Below, piece by piece: positions 53,787 to 61,611 of a stretch of 64,000 bases of DNA. How positions within the stretch are numbered: position 1 is the first letter of the stretch; every line of letters begins with the position of its first letter. The position numbers and the translations under genes are program-made. Under the pieces are notes generated by a model. That model ran no database searches. It was not told the origin of the DNA and saw only the letters and a program-made list of their open reading frames with translations. This DNA is from Bradyrhizobium iriomotense. GTDB lineage: Bacteria > Pseudomonadota > Alphaproteobacteria > Rhizobiales > Xanthobacteraceae. The DNA is taken from assembly GCF_018130765.1 (NCBI RefSeq), contig NZ_JAFCJZ010000004.1, forward strand, positions 248,001 through 312,000. Direction: 5' to 3'.

Positions 53787-54284
53787 CTAGTTCGCCATGA
53801 TGGTGTCGACGTCGGCCTCCGCGCCGCCATTGATGATGCCGCCGCAGGCCGCGATCAGCGGCTTGACCCAGAGCGTGGCCTGCTCGGCGAGGCGAACGCG
53901 GGTCGTGTCCTTCTCGACCTCGCGCATGGCCGAGCCGACCGCGGTCAGGATCGAGGTCATGGTGTCCGTGATGTGGTCGAACTGGGCGCGCACGTTGGGA
54001 TCGGCCTTCTCATAGGCCTCGATCGCGAGGTCCCGCGCCTTGAAGTTCGACGCCGTGAAATGCTCGGCATAGGACAGCGGCGACCAGGTCAAAAAATCTT
54101 CGGCGCATTCCGGCATATCAGGGACCATTTCCAGCAGCATCACGGCTTCATTGAAATGGTTGAGATAGTCAGTGGCAAGCCCGGTCCGCGGGTTGATGTT
54201 GGCCACGCGCAGCCGTTCGGCCCAGGCCGCAGCCTCGGGGCCCGTCTGTACATGCCGGGCGGGTTGGGTGGCCGTTGAGCTCAT
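53787..54284 (-). CDS. Conserved hypothetical helical protein
   Basis: A 165-residue protein, mainly helical and acidic, without signal peptide: NHFNEAVMLLEMVPDMPECAEDF, SPLSYAEHFTASNFKARDLA, HITDTMTSILTAVGSAMREV, LAEQATLWVKPLIAACGGII. The helical stretches suggest a soluble helical bundle. I do not recognise a domain. It is first in the minus-strand group ending with the TIGR02301 gene and is divergent from the SRAP gene with a 63-bp shared promoter region. Confidence 0.7.
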   Translation of the reverse strand: MSSTATQPARHVQTGPEAAAWAERLRVANINPRTGLATDYLNHFNEAVMLLEMVPDMPECAEDFLTWSPLSYAEHFTASNFKARDLAIEAYEKADPNVRAQFDHITDTMTSILTAVGSAMREVEKDTTRVRLAEQATLWVKPLIAACGGIINGGAEADVDTIMAN

Positions 54285-54308
54285 CTGCCGCAGTGTTAAC
54301 GTTCGGGG

Positions 54309-54336
54309 TTAAAAGGACCTGAACGGACCCTATATA
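54309..54336 (+). promoter_or_regulatory. Promoter of the SRAP gene, near-leaderless
   Basis: TATATA at 54331-54336 as -10, with TTAAAA at 54309-54314 as a weak -35, 16 bp apart. The start codon at 54348 is fixed by the need for Cys at position 2, so the 5' untranslated part can be only ~0-5 bases. Confidence 0.45.
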
Positions 54337-54347
54337 GGCCCCCAAGG

Positions 54348-55106
54348 ATGTGTGGACGCTTCGTCATAACTTCGGCCCCCGCGGCTTTGCGGCAACTGTT
54401 CGGCTATATCGAGCAGCCGAATTTCCCGCCCCGGTACAATGTCGCCCCGACGCAACCGATTCCGGTCGTATTGGTCGAGAACGGCGCGCGCCATTTCCGC
54501 CTGATGCGCTGGGGCCTGTTGCCGTCCTGGGTCAAGGACCCCCGCGGATTTACGTTGTTGATCAACGCCCGCTCGGAGACGGTGCTGGAGAAGCCCGCGT
54601 TCAAGAAAGCGATTCGCCGGCGCCGCGGCCTGATCCCGGCCGACGGCTATTATGAGTGGAAGTCGGAGGGCGGCCGCAAGCAGCCCTTCTTCATCCATCG
54701 CGCCGACGGCGAGCCGCTCGGCTTTGCCGCGGTGTTCGAGACCTGGGTCGGGCCGAACGGCGAGGAGCTCGACACGGTCGCGATCGTGACGGCGGCGGCC
54801 AGCGAGGATCTCGCCGCGCTGCATGACCGCGTGCCCGTGACTATCAGCCCGCGCGATTTCGAGCGCTGGCTCGATCATCGCGGCGACGAGATCGATGCGA
54901 TCCTGCCGCTGTTGACGGCACCGCGCATCGGCGAATTCGCCTGGCACCCTGTTTCGACCCGCGTCAACCGCGTCGCCAATGACGACGAGCAGCTGCTCCT
55001 GCCGATCAGTGCGGAGGAGATGGAGGCGGAGGCGGCGAAGCCGAAGAAGGTGGTGCGGAAGGTTGCTGCCGCGTCATCCGATGACGGGCAGGGGTCGTTG
55101 TTTTAG
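54348..55106 (+). CDS. SRAP-domain protein (HMCES/YedK-like)
   Basis: A 252-residue SRAP protein, which cross-links to abasic sites in single-stranded DNA and shields them. The catalytic residue is Cys2 (MCGRFVITS), exposed after Met removal, so the start is certain. The other conserved elements are LLINARSETVLEKPAF, the catalytic Glu in LIPADGYYEW, and FAWHPVSTRVNRV with the active-site His. The C-terminus is a charged tail. It is divergent from the helical-protein gene and has a near-leaderless promoter. Like the radical SAM gene it fits a damage-response theme, but no LexA box was seen here. Confidence 0.95.
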   Translation: MCGRFVITSAPAALRQLFGYIEQPNFPPRYNVAPTQPIPVVLVENGARHFRLMRWGLLPSWVKDPRGFTLLINARSETVLEKPAFKKAIRRRRGLIPADGYYEWKSEGGRKQPFFIHRADGEPLGFAAVFETWVGPNGEELDTVAIVTAAASEDLAALHDRVPVTISPRDFERWLDHRGDEIDAILPLLTAPRIGEFAWHPVSTRVNRVANDDEQLLLPISAEEMEAEAAKPKKVVRKVAAASSDDGQGSLF

Positions 55107-55120
55107 GCAAGCACTCCGCT

Positions 55121-55274
55121 GTCGTCCCGGACAAGCGCGCCCAAAGCGCGCGCAGATCCGGGATCCATAACCACAGGGAGCGGTTGTTGCGCGCGATGGC
55201 AACCACGAGTCTTCGCCAAACACCATCCTGTGGTTATGGGTCCCGGATCTGCGCTGGCGCTTGTCCGGGACGAC
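55121..55274. repeat. Palindromic intergenic repeat, type B
   Basis: GTCGTCCCGGACAAGCGCGCC at the left, GGCGCTTGTCCGGGACGAC at the right, with inner GGGATCCATAACCACAGG and CCTGTGGTTATGGGTCCC arms. Convergent gap between the SRAP and CoA-transferase genes. Confidence 0.85.
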
Positions 55275-55301
55275 AGCGGAGTTTTGTACGGCAGCGGAGT
55301 T

Positions 55302-56495
55302 TCACACAATCTCTCTCGCCCTCAGCCCCGCGATCTCCGCCGCATCGAACCCGAGTTCGCTCAGCACCGCGTCCGTATCCGCCCCCAGCTCCGGCGCCAT
55401 CCGGTCGAGCTTGCCGCCGCCATGGGCGAGCTTGAATCCGCTGCCGGCAAAGCGCAGGCGGCCGTAGGGCGTGTCGAGCTCCTGGATCGCGCCGCGCGCC
55501 TTGATTTGCGGATGGTCGATGACCTCCTCGACCTTCCAGATGCTGGCGCAGGGCGCGCCTGCGTCTTCCAGAATCGTCTCCCATTCGCGCGCCGGCCGTT
55601 TCGCCAGCGCCTCCTCGATGATGGCGCGGAGCGCCGGCTCGTTCTCGTTGCGCGCGAACCAGTCGGCAAAGCGCGGGTCGCTCAGCGTGTCCTCGCGGCC
55701 GAGCGTGGACATCAGCGCGCGGTACTGCTTCTCGTTGTTGACGGCGAGCAGGATGTGCCCGTCGCCGCATTTGAACAGGTTTGCCGTCGTCCTGCGGCTC
55801 ACCGCCTGGTTGCCCGAAAGCTGCTGGCGATGGCCGGCGACCGACCAGTCGGCGATCTGCCCCGAGAGAAACGCCATCGTCGCCTCCAGCATGGAGACGT
55901 CGATGAGCTGCCCCTTGCCGGTGCGGTCTCGCTGATACAGCGCGCTCGACACGCCGAATGCGGCCGTGGCGCCCGAGAGCACGTCGCACACCGCAAAGCC
56001 TGCGCGCGTCGGCCCCGTCTCCGGATGGCCGGTGATGGCCATGATGCCGGATAGCGCCTGCATCTTGCCGTCATAGCCGGGCCGCAGGCGATCCGGGCCG
56101 GTCTGGCCGAAGCCGGAGACTGCGCAATAGATCAGCTTTGGATTGATCGCGGAGAGCGCCTCATAACCGATGCCGAGCTTGTCCATCACGCCCGGACGGA
56201 AGTTTTCCATGACGACGTCGACCTGCGCGGCGAGCTTCTTCACGATCGCGATGGCATCGGGCTTCTGCAGATCGAGCGTCAGGCTGCGCTTGTTGCCGTT
56301 GATGGCCTGGAACGCCGGCGCGAGCCCGCGCTCGGCCCATTCGCGGGAGAGCGGCGTGCGGCGCATGTCCTCGCCCTCGCGCCGCTCGACCTTGATGACG
56401 TCCGCCCCCAGCAGCGCGAGCTGGTAGCTCGCATAGGGACCGGCCAGCACTTGCGTAAAATCCAGGATCTTCACGCCCTCGAACGGTCGCGTCAC
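55302..56495 (-). CDS. CoA-transferase family III (CaiB/BaiF-like)
   Basis: A 397-residue class III CoA-transferase, starting with GTG at 56495, with GGGAG 7 bp upstream. The opening MTRPFEGVKILDFTQVLAGP, the mid-region NGNKRSLTLDLQKPDA, and GFGQTGPDRLRPGYDGKMQALSG are family signatures; the catalytic Asp is likely in FAVCDVLSGATAAFG. The C-terminal domain has DHPQIKARGAIQELDTPYGRLRF. The CoA donor and acceptor are unknown. A GrdB-like gene lies 34 bp upstream on the same strand, so the two probably share a message. Confidence 0.9.
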   Translation of the reverse strand: MTRPFEGVKILDFTQVLAGPYASYQLALLGADVIKVERREGEDMRRTPLSREWAERGLAPAFQAINGNKRSLTLDLQKPDAIAIVKKLAAQVDVVMENFRPGVMDKLGIGYEALSAINPKLIYCAVSGFGQTGPDRLRPGYDGKMQALSGIMAITGHPETGPTRAGFAVCDVLSGATAAFGVSSALYQRDRTGKGQLIDVSMLEATMAFLSGQIADWSVAGHRQQLSGNQAVSRRTTANLFKCGDGHILLAVNNEKQYRALMSTLGREDTLSDPRFADWFARNENEPALRAIIEEALAKRPAREWETILEDAGAPCASIWKVEEVIDHPQIKARGAIQELDTPYGRLRFAGSGFKLAHGGGKLDRMAPELGADTDAVLSELGFDAAEIAGLRAREIV

Positions 56496-56529
56496 GTCTC
56501 TCTCCCCTGATTGTTGTTTTTGGAGGACG

Positions 56530-57459
56530 TCAGGCGGCGCGGTTGCCGCGCGCGATCTCCTTCTGCTTGTCGAATTCGGCACGGCGCCGCGCCAGCTCCT
56601 CTGGGGAGAGCTGCGCGACGTTGTTGTAGTCGAGCTTCCAGGAGGCGTCCTCGCTCCAGCGCAGCGGCGATTGCATCGTGGTCTGCGGGCCGCTTGCGGT
56701 CTCCAGCAGCCTCAAGGCCAGTTCGAACGTCTGCGCCTGCGATGCGACGTCGTGCGGCTTGCCGGCGGAATTGCCGAGCGGGAAGTCGCTGAACAAAAAG
56801 CGCGGCACTGCCGCGTGCTCGATGATGTCCTTGGCGCAGCCCATGATCACGGTCGGAATGCCGTTCCGCTCGAGGTGCCGCGCCACCAGCGCGGTGGTCT
56901 GGTGGCAGACCGGGCAGTTCGGCACCAGCACCGCGACGTCCACCTTGTCGGCGATACAGCGCGAAAGAATCTCCGGCGCGTCGGTGTCGAGCGTGACGCG
57001 GTGGCTGCGATTGGTCGGCGCGCCGAAGAAGCGCGGTGCCACTTCGCCGATACGTCCGGCGGCGGACGCCTTCAGCAGCTGCGGCAGCGGAAACCAGGTG
57101 CCGCTGTCGGTCGCCGAGGTGTGCTTGCGGTCGTAGCCGATGTGGGAGATGCGAAGGTCGTGCTCTTGCGACGTGTCGCCGTCATAGACCTGGTAGAACT
57201 TCGCGCTGCCGTTATAGGCCGCACCGGGCCCCTGGTCGCCCTTGGTGGGATCGTAAGGCGCAGCGGTGGTGATGATGGTGACACGCGATTTTGCCAGCGG
57301 CTTCTTCAGCGGCTGGAACGGCGCCTCGGTGTGATGCGCCCAGCGGTACGGCGTGGTGTAGCCGATCGCCGCGTAATAATCGCGCGTGCGCTGCATATAG
57401 GGGACGGGGGAGTCGTAGTCGGGCGCAAAGCCGAATTCGTCGTCGCGCGGAGCAGACAT
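56530..57459 (-). CDS. Selenoprotein-B-of-glycine-reductase-like protein, Cys variant
   Basis: A 309-residue protein from the ATG at 57459 (MSAPRDDEFGFAPDYDSPVP). It has TIITTAAPYDP (60s) and, at 181-190, NCPVCHQTTA with C182 and C185, followed by LVARHLERNGIPTVIM and PRFLFSDFPLGNSAGKP. These blocks match the GrdB/PrdB-related family (glycine, sarcosine, betaine or D-proline reductase B subunits), with Cys where the anaerobic enzymes use selenocysteine. No GrdA/C/X or selenoprotein genes are in the window. The function in this aerobe is unknown. It is probably cotranscribed with the CoA-transferase. Confidence 0.8.
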   Translation of the reverse strand: MSAPRDDEFGFAPDYDSPVPYMQRTRDYYAAIGYTTPYRWAHHTEAPFQPLKKPLAKSRVTIITTAAPYDPTKGDQGPGAAYNGSAKFYQVYDGDTSQEHDLRISHIGYDRKHTSATDSGTWFPLPQLLKASAAGRIGEVAPRFFGAPTNRSHRVTLDTDAPEILSRCIADKVDVAVLVPNCPVCHQTTALVARHLERNGIPTVIMGCAKDIIEHAAVPRFLFSDFPLGNSAGKPHDVASQAQTFELALRLLETASGPQTTMQSPLRWSEDASWKLDYNNVAQLSPEELARRRAEFDKQKEIARGNRAA

Positions 57460-57579
57460 GGGGCGCGTCTCCTGGTTCTTGGTTGGCGACAGACTAGAGG
57501 TAGTTTTGGGGTTGCTCAACGGGGGGAGCGGCGGCGCAGGACAGAATTGCAGCGCCGATAGAGCGAGCCGCGCCCTTTT

Positions 57580-57730
57580 CCCTCTCCCCCTGTGGGAGAG
57601 GGTGGCTCGCCGCGATAGCGGCGAGACGGGTGAGGGGTATCTCTCCGCAAGTCCAACTCCCTCGGGAGTTCGCGGAAGCATACCCCTCATCCGGCGCTTC
57701 GCGCCACCTTCTCCCGCAAGGGGAGAAGGA
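57580..57730. repeat. Palindromic intergenic repeat, type D
   Basis: CCCTCTCCCCCTGTGGGAGAGG on the left, CTTCTCCCGCAAGGGGAGAAGG on the right, with inner GGGTGAGGGGTAT and ATACCCCTCATCC. It fills most of the 278-bp gap before the NudK-like gene. Confidence 0.8.
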
Positions 57731-57737
57731 AGACAGT

Positions 57738-58319
57738 TCACCTGAAAATATGCAGCGCCACGTATTGCAGCAGCATGATCGCCTTGGCGTCGATGATGCG
57801 GCCGTCGGCGATCATCGCCAGAGCGTCGTCGATGGAGAGTTCCAGCACCTCGATGTCCTCGCCCTCATGTTCGAGGCCGCCGCCGTCGCTGACGCGCATC
57901 TCGGGCTCGTACTCGGCGACGAAGAAATGCAGCTTCTCGGTGATGGCGCCTGGACTCATGAAGGCCTCGAATACCTTGTGGACGTGGTGCAGCCGGTAGC
58001 CGGTTTCCTCCTCGGCTTCGGCGCGGATGCGCACTTCGGGGGAGGCATCGTCGAGCACGCCGGCGGCGGCCTCGATCAGGAGATCGTCGTAGCCGCGGAT
58101 GAATGCCGGCAGGCGGAACTGGCGCACCAGGATCACCGTGCGCCGGGCAAGGTTGTAGGGCAGCACGGCGGCGGCGTTGTCGCGCTCATAGGTCTCGCGG
58201 TGCTGCGTCTGCCACGCACCATCGGCGCGCCGGTACTCGAACGTCGTGGTCTTCAGGGGCGTCCAGTTGTCCGAGAGCACGCGGACGTCCTTGATGCGGA
58301 CGCGGTCGGAAATGGTCAT
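57738..58319 (-). CDS. nudK: NudK-like NUDIX hydrolase
   Basis: A 193-residue NUDIX protein, close in length to E. coli NudK (GDP-mannose hydrolase). The start RVRIKDVRVLSDNWTPLKTTTFEY and TVILVRQFRLPAFI are NudK-like. Its box GVLDDASPEVRIRAEAEEET, GY has the one-residue-shorter layout of NudK, but Ser replaces the first Glu and the R of REU is Ala; the catalytic EAEEETG Glu cluster is intact. It should be active, and GDP-mannose or ADP-ribose are possible substrates. It lies 17 bp after the GNAT stop on the same strand. Confidence 0.85.
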   Translation of the reverse strand: MTISDRVRIKDVRVLSDNWTPLKTTTFEYRRADGAWQTQHRETYERDNAAAVLPYNLARRTVILVRQFRLPAFIRGYDDLLIEAAAGVLDDASPEVRIRAEAEEETGYRLHHVHKVFEAFMSPGAITEKLHFFVAEYEPEMRVSDGGGLEHEGEDIEVLELSIDDALAMIADGRIIDAKAIMLLQYVALHIFR

Positions 58320-58335
58320 GGCTGTTTTCCGGGAG

Positions 58336-58776
58336 CTAGGAAGTCGTCGCGCGGCCGTCGAGCCACTTCTGGAACATCACCGAGGTGGATTCCTCGAAGC
58401 CGAGCGAGCCGTAGAACGCATTGGCCTGCGCGTTCTCGCGCCGGACCAGGAGCTGCAGCTTGGCGATGCCGGCCGCGCGCAGCCAGTCCTCCGCGGCCGC
58501 CATGATGAGGCGGCCGTAGCCGCGCTTCTGGCTGTCGGGGTCGACCGCGACGTAATAGACCCAGCCGCGATGACCGTCATGGCCGACCATGACGGTCGCG
58601 ACGATGGCGCCGGCCTCGCGGCCGATCAGCACGGTGGAATTGTCGCGCCGCCGCGCCAGCGCGATGTCGGCATGCGGGTCGTTCCAGGGCCGCGTCAGGC
58701 CGCAGCGCTGCCACAGCGCGACAACCGGCTCCACGTCGGCATCGCTGATCGCATCGATCGTGAGAGACACGCTCAC
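58336..58776 (-). CDS. GNAT family N-acetyltransferase
   Basis: A 146-residue acetyltransferase of the YpeA/RimI-like group, starting with GTG at 58776. The acetyl-CoA loop (motif A) is in YVAVDPDSQKRGYGRLIMAA, with the Q/RxxGxG/A pattern (KRGYG). Motif B is ARRENAQANAFYGSLGF-like (RRENAQANAFYGSLGFEES). The acceptor is unknown. The GTG overlaps the FAD oxidoreductase stop by GTGA, so translation is coupled. Confidence 0.88.
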   Translation of the reverse strand: MSVSLTIDAISDADVEPVVALWQRCGLTRPWNDPHADIALARRRDNSTVLIGREAGAIVATVMVGHDGHRGWVYYVAVDPDSQKRGYGRLIMAAAEDWLRAAGIAKLQLLVRRENAQANAFYGSLGFEESTSVMFQKWLDGRATTS

Positions 58777-60200
58777 AGCACCTTCCCCGGATTCATGATG
58801 CCGTAGGGATCGAGCATCGCCTTGATCGCCCGCATCAGCTCGATCGCGGTCTTGTCCTTCACCTCGGGCAGCTCGTCGCGCTTGAGCACGCCGATGCCGT
58901 GCTCGGCCGAGATCGAGCCGCCCATGCGCAGCACGATCTCGAACACCACCGCGTTCATCTCGTGCCAGCCCGCCAGATAATCGGCCGTGTTGGCCCCGAT
59001 CGGCTGGCTGACATTGTAGTGCAGGTTGCCGTCGCCGAGATGGCCGAACGGCACCGGCCGCGCGCCCGGGATCAGCTTCACCACCGCGGCGTTGGCTTCC
59101 TCGATGAAGGCGGGCACGGCAGCGACGGGCACGGAGATGTCGTGCTTGATCGAGCCGCCCTCCGGCTTCTGCGCCGCCGACATTTCCTCGCGCAGCTTCC
59201 AGAAATTGTTGCGCTGGGCGAGGCTGGCCGCGATCACGGCGTCGTCGACGATCTCCTCCTCCATGGCGCGGCCGAGGATCGTCTCCAGCGGCGTGCGGGC
59301 GTCGTCGCCGGGAGAGGACAATTCCATCAGCACGTACCAGGGATGCTTCTCGGCAAGCGGATCGCGCACGTCGATGCCGTGGCGGACCGAGAAATCGACC
59401 GCCATCTCCGACAGCAGCTCAAAGCTCGTCAGCGCATTGGCGGCCTCGCTCTGCGCGATCGTCAGCAGCTTCAAGGCCGCGTCGGGCGATTTCAGTCCGA
59501 CATAGGCGGTCTCGACCGCCCGCGGCTTCGGAAACAGTTTCAGCGTCGCTGCGGTGATGATGCCGAGCGTGCCTTCCGCGCCGATGAAGAGGTTGTGCAG
59601 ATTGTAGCCGGTGTTGTCCTTCTTCAGCTTCGACAGCACGTTGAGCACGCGCCCGTCGGCGAGCACGACCTCGAGCCCCAGCGCCATCTCGCGCGCGACG
59701 CCATAGGCGAGCGCGGCGGTGCCGCCGGCATTGGTGGAGAGATTGCCGCCGATGGTGCAGCTTCCTTCGGCGCCCAGCGAGAGCGGAAACAGCCGGTCGA
59801 CGTCGGACGCCTTCTGCTGCGCGACCTGCAGCACCACGCCGGCCTCGCAGGTCATGGTGTTGGAGGCGGTGTCGACCTCGCGGATCTTGTCGAGACGCCG
59901 CAGCGACACCACCACCTCGCCATTATGCGGCGTCTGGCCGCCGACGAGCCCGGTATTGCCGCCCTGCGGCACCAGCGCGATCCTGTGCTCCGAGGCGAGC
60001 TTGCAGATTGCGGCGACCTCCGCGGTCGAGCCCGGGCGCAGCACCAGCGGCGAGCGGCCGTGGAACAGATTGCGCTCCTCGGTGACGTAAGGCTCGATGT
60101 CGGTCGCATCGGTGATCGCGTGGCGATCGCCGACGATCTTGCGGAATTGCTCGATCAGCTCGGGTGCAAGCGGAGGCGTGGCGGATTTGTTGATGTTCAT
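58773..60200 (-). CDS. FAD-binding oxidoreductase of the D-lactate/2-hydroxyacid family
   Basis: A 475-residue flavoprotein from the ATG at 60200 (MNINKSATPPLAPELIEQ); an ATG at 60215 is also in frame. The PCMH-type FAD domain has LVPQGGNTGLVGGQTPHNGE (~75-95) and AEGSCTIGGNLSTNAGGT, and the C-terminal domain has PFGHLGDGNLHYNVSQP and AEHGIGVLKRDELPE, with the FAD/metal His residues. This is the D-2-hydroxyglutarate/D-lactate/glycolate dehydrogenase group; the substrate is not fixed by sequence. It overlaps the GNAT gene by GTGA. Confidence 0.92.
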   Translation of the reverse strand: MNINKSATPPLAPELIEQFRKIVGDRHAITDATDIEPYVTEERNLFHGRSPLVLRPGSTAEVAAICKLASEHRIALVPQGGNTGLVGGQTPHNGEVVVSLRRLDKIREVDTASNTMTCEAGVVLQVAQQKASDVDRLFPLSLGAEGSCTIGGNLSTNAGGTAALAYGVAREMALGLEVVLADGRVLNVLSKLKKDNTGYNLHNLFIGAEGTLGIITAATLKLFPKPRAVETAYVGLKSPDAALKLLTIAQSEAANALTSFELLSEMAVDFSVRHGIDVRDPLAEKHPWYVLMELSSPGDDARTPLETILGRAMEEEIVDDAVIAASLAQRNNFWKLREEMSAAQKPEGGSIKHDISVPVAAVPAFIEEANAAVVKLIPGARPVPFGHLGDGNLHYNVSQPIGANTADYLAGWHEMNAVVFEIVLRMGGSISAEHGIGVLKRDELPEVKDKTAIELMRAIKAMLDPYGIMNPGKVL

Positions 60201-60224
60201 GTCGTCTTCTTTCATTCCGCTTTC

Positions 60225-61217
60225 TTATCGCGCAACCGCCGCCCGGCGCAGCCGGTCGTTGATCGCCTCGCCCAAGCCCTCTTCGGGGATCGGCATCACC
60301 GCGATCGCCTGCGGGCTCCTCGCATCGAGGCTCCGAAGATAGCCAAACAGATTGGCGGCGGCTTCATCGAGATCACCGGCGGGCGACAAATTCATGACGG
60401 CCGACGCAGCGTCAACGCCGGGCAGCCGCGCGGGGCCAAACGCCAGCAGCGCTTCGCCCGGGGTAACGTCCTGCGCGCGGAGCCGCACATTGGCGCGCGG
60501 CGCGTAATGCGAGGCCAGCATGCCCGGCGCCAGCGGCTGGGCCTCCACCGGCGGCCGCGCCATGGCTGCACCGAGCACCGCCTCGATCCGTTCGCGCGAC
60601 AACCCGCCGGGGCGCAGCAGCATCAGCGTCTCGAAGCAGCCGACGATCGTCGATTCGACACCGACGTCGACCGGCCCGCCGTCGACGATCAGGTCGATCC
60701 GTCCCGATAGATCACTCTCGACATGCGCAGCCAGCGTTGGCGAGACGTGACCGGAGATGTTGGCCGACGGCGCCACCACGGCTCCGCCGAAGGCGCGCAG
60801 GATCGCCTGCGCCACCGGGTGGGCGGGAATGCGGATCGCGACGGTGTCGAGGCCCGCAGTGGCGAGATCCGACACCGGGCAGTCGTCCGTCTTCGGCACC
60901 ACCAGGGTCAACGGCCCCGGCCAGAACGCCTCCGCGAGCTTCAATGCGCGCGCGTCGAACCGGCCGATCCGGCGCGCAGCGGCGATATCAGGCACATGCG
61001 CGATCAGCGGATTGAAGGCCGGCCGCCCCTTGGCGCTGTAGATATGGGCGACCGCCGTGGCATTGGCGGCATCCGCGCCGAGCCCGTAAACCGTCTCGGT
61101 CGGAAACGCGACCAGCCCGCCGGCCGCAAGCGTCCGGGCGGCGGCCCCTGCGGCGGCTTCGCCCGCCGGTAAAATCAGCGTTTCAAGACCCGTTTTCACA
61201 GGGACAAAATTCCTCAT
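60225..61217 (-). CDS. tsaC: L-threonylcarbamoyladenylate synthase (Sua5/YwlC type)
   Basis: A 330-residue two-domain protein that makes threonylcarbamoyl-AMP for t6A37 of tRNAs reading ANN codons. The YrdC domain (~1-210) has GGLVAFPTETVYGLGADA, KGRPAFNPLIAH and VVAPSANISGHVSPT; SLSRERIEAVL-like LLRPGGLSRERIE follows. The C-terminal Sua5 domain has APGMLASHYAPRA (the SPGMKYSHYAP-like linker). Start ATG at 61217. It is divergent from tRNA-Pro (50 bp gap); the link is functional only in general. Confidence 0.93.
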   Translation of the reverse strand: MRNFVPVKTGLETLILPAGEAAAGAAARTLAAGGLVAFPTETVYGLGADAANATAVAHIYSAKGRPAFNPLIAHVPDIAAARRIGRFDARALKLAEAFWPGPLTLVVPKTDDCPVSDLATAGLDTVAIRIPAHPVAQAILRAFGGAVVAPSANISGHVSPTLAAHVESDLSGRIDLIVDGGPVDVGVESTIVGCFETLMLLRPGGLSRERIEAVLGAAMARPPVEAQPLAPGMLASHYAPRANVRLRAQDVTPGEALLAFGPARLPGVDAASAVMNLSPAGDLDEAAANLFGYLRSLDARSPQAIAVMPIPEEGLGEAINDRLRRAAVAR

Positions 61218-61267
61218 CTCGGCCGCTTGCGGTGCGCCAAACCCGACGCTATAAGCCGCCTTCTTGT

Positions 61268-61344
61268 CGGAGTGTGGCTCAGCCCGGTAGAGCACTGCGT
61301 TCGGGACGCAGGGGTCGCAGGTTCGAATCCTGCCACTCCGACCA
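61268..61344 (+). tRNA. tRNA-Pro(CGG)
   Basis: A 77-nt tRNA with CCA encoded at the end. The acceptor stem is CGGAGTG/CACTCCG. The anticodon stem-loop is CTGCG, loop TTCGGGA, CGCAG, with anticodon CGG (reads CCG). The T-arm GCAGG TTCGAAT CCTGC is perfect. Confidence 0.97.
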
Positions 61345-61611
61345 TTCTTCCAAAAGTTGACGTTTTCCAGAGGCTTGGCGGACCGGCCGCCAGCGCCTCG
61401 GAACGCCTTTTTGCAACGATTTCGGGATCGGGTCCACGGCGGATTTGGCTCGGCAGGGCCGCTTGCCGATGCGGCATGGCTCCGCAAGGCGATCAGGGTG
61501 CAAGGCGGCCGAGCGGCCGGCTCGGCGATTCGCCGGAGCCCCTCGCGTTCGTAGCCGCGCCGCAGGCCCTGCCTGTGCTACCTAGCGATATCGCCCCGAT
61601 CCGGAGCCCCG

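Noticed and set aside
54295..54315. CtrA-like TTAA repeats before the SRAP gene
   Set aside because: Spacing is 9 bp, whereas CtrA boxes need TTAA-N7-TTAA.
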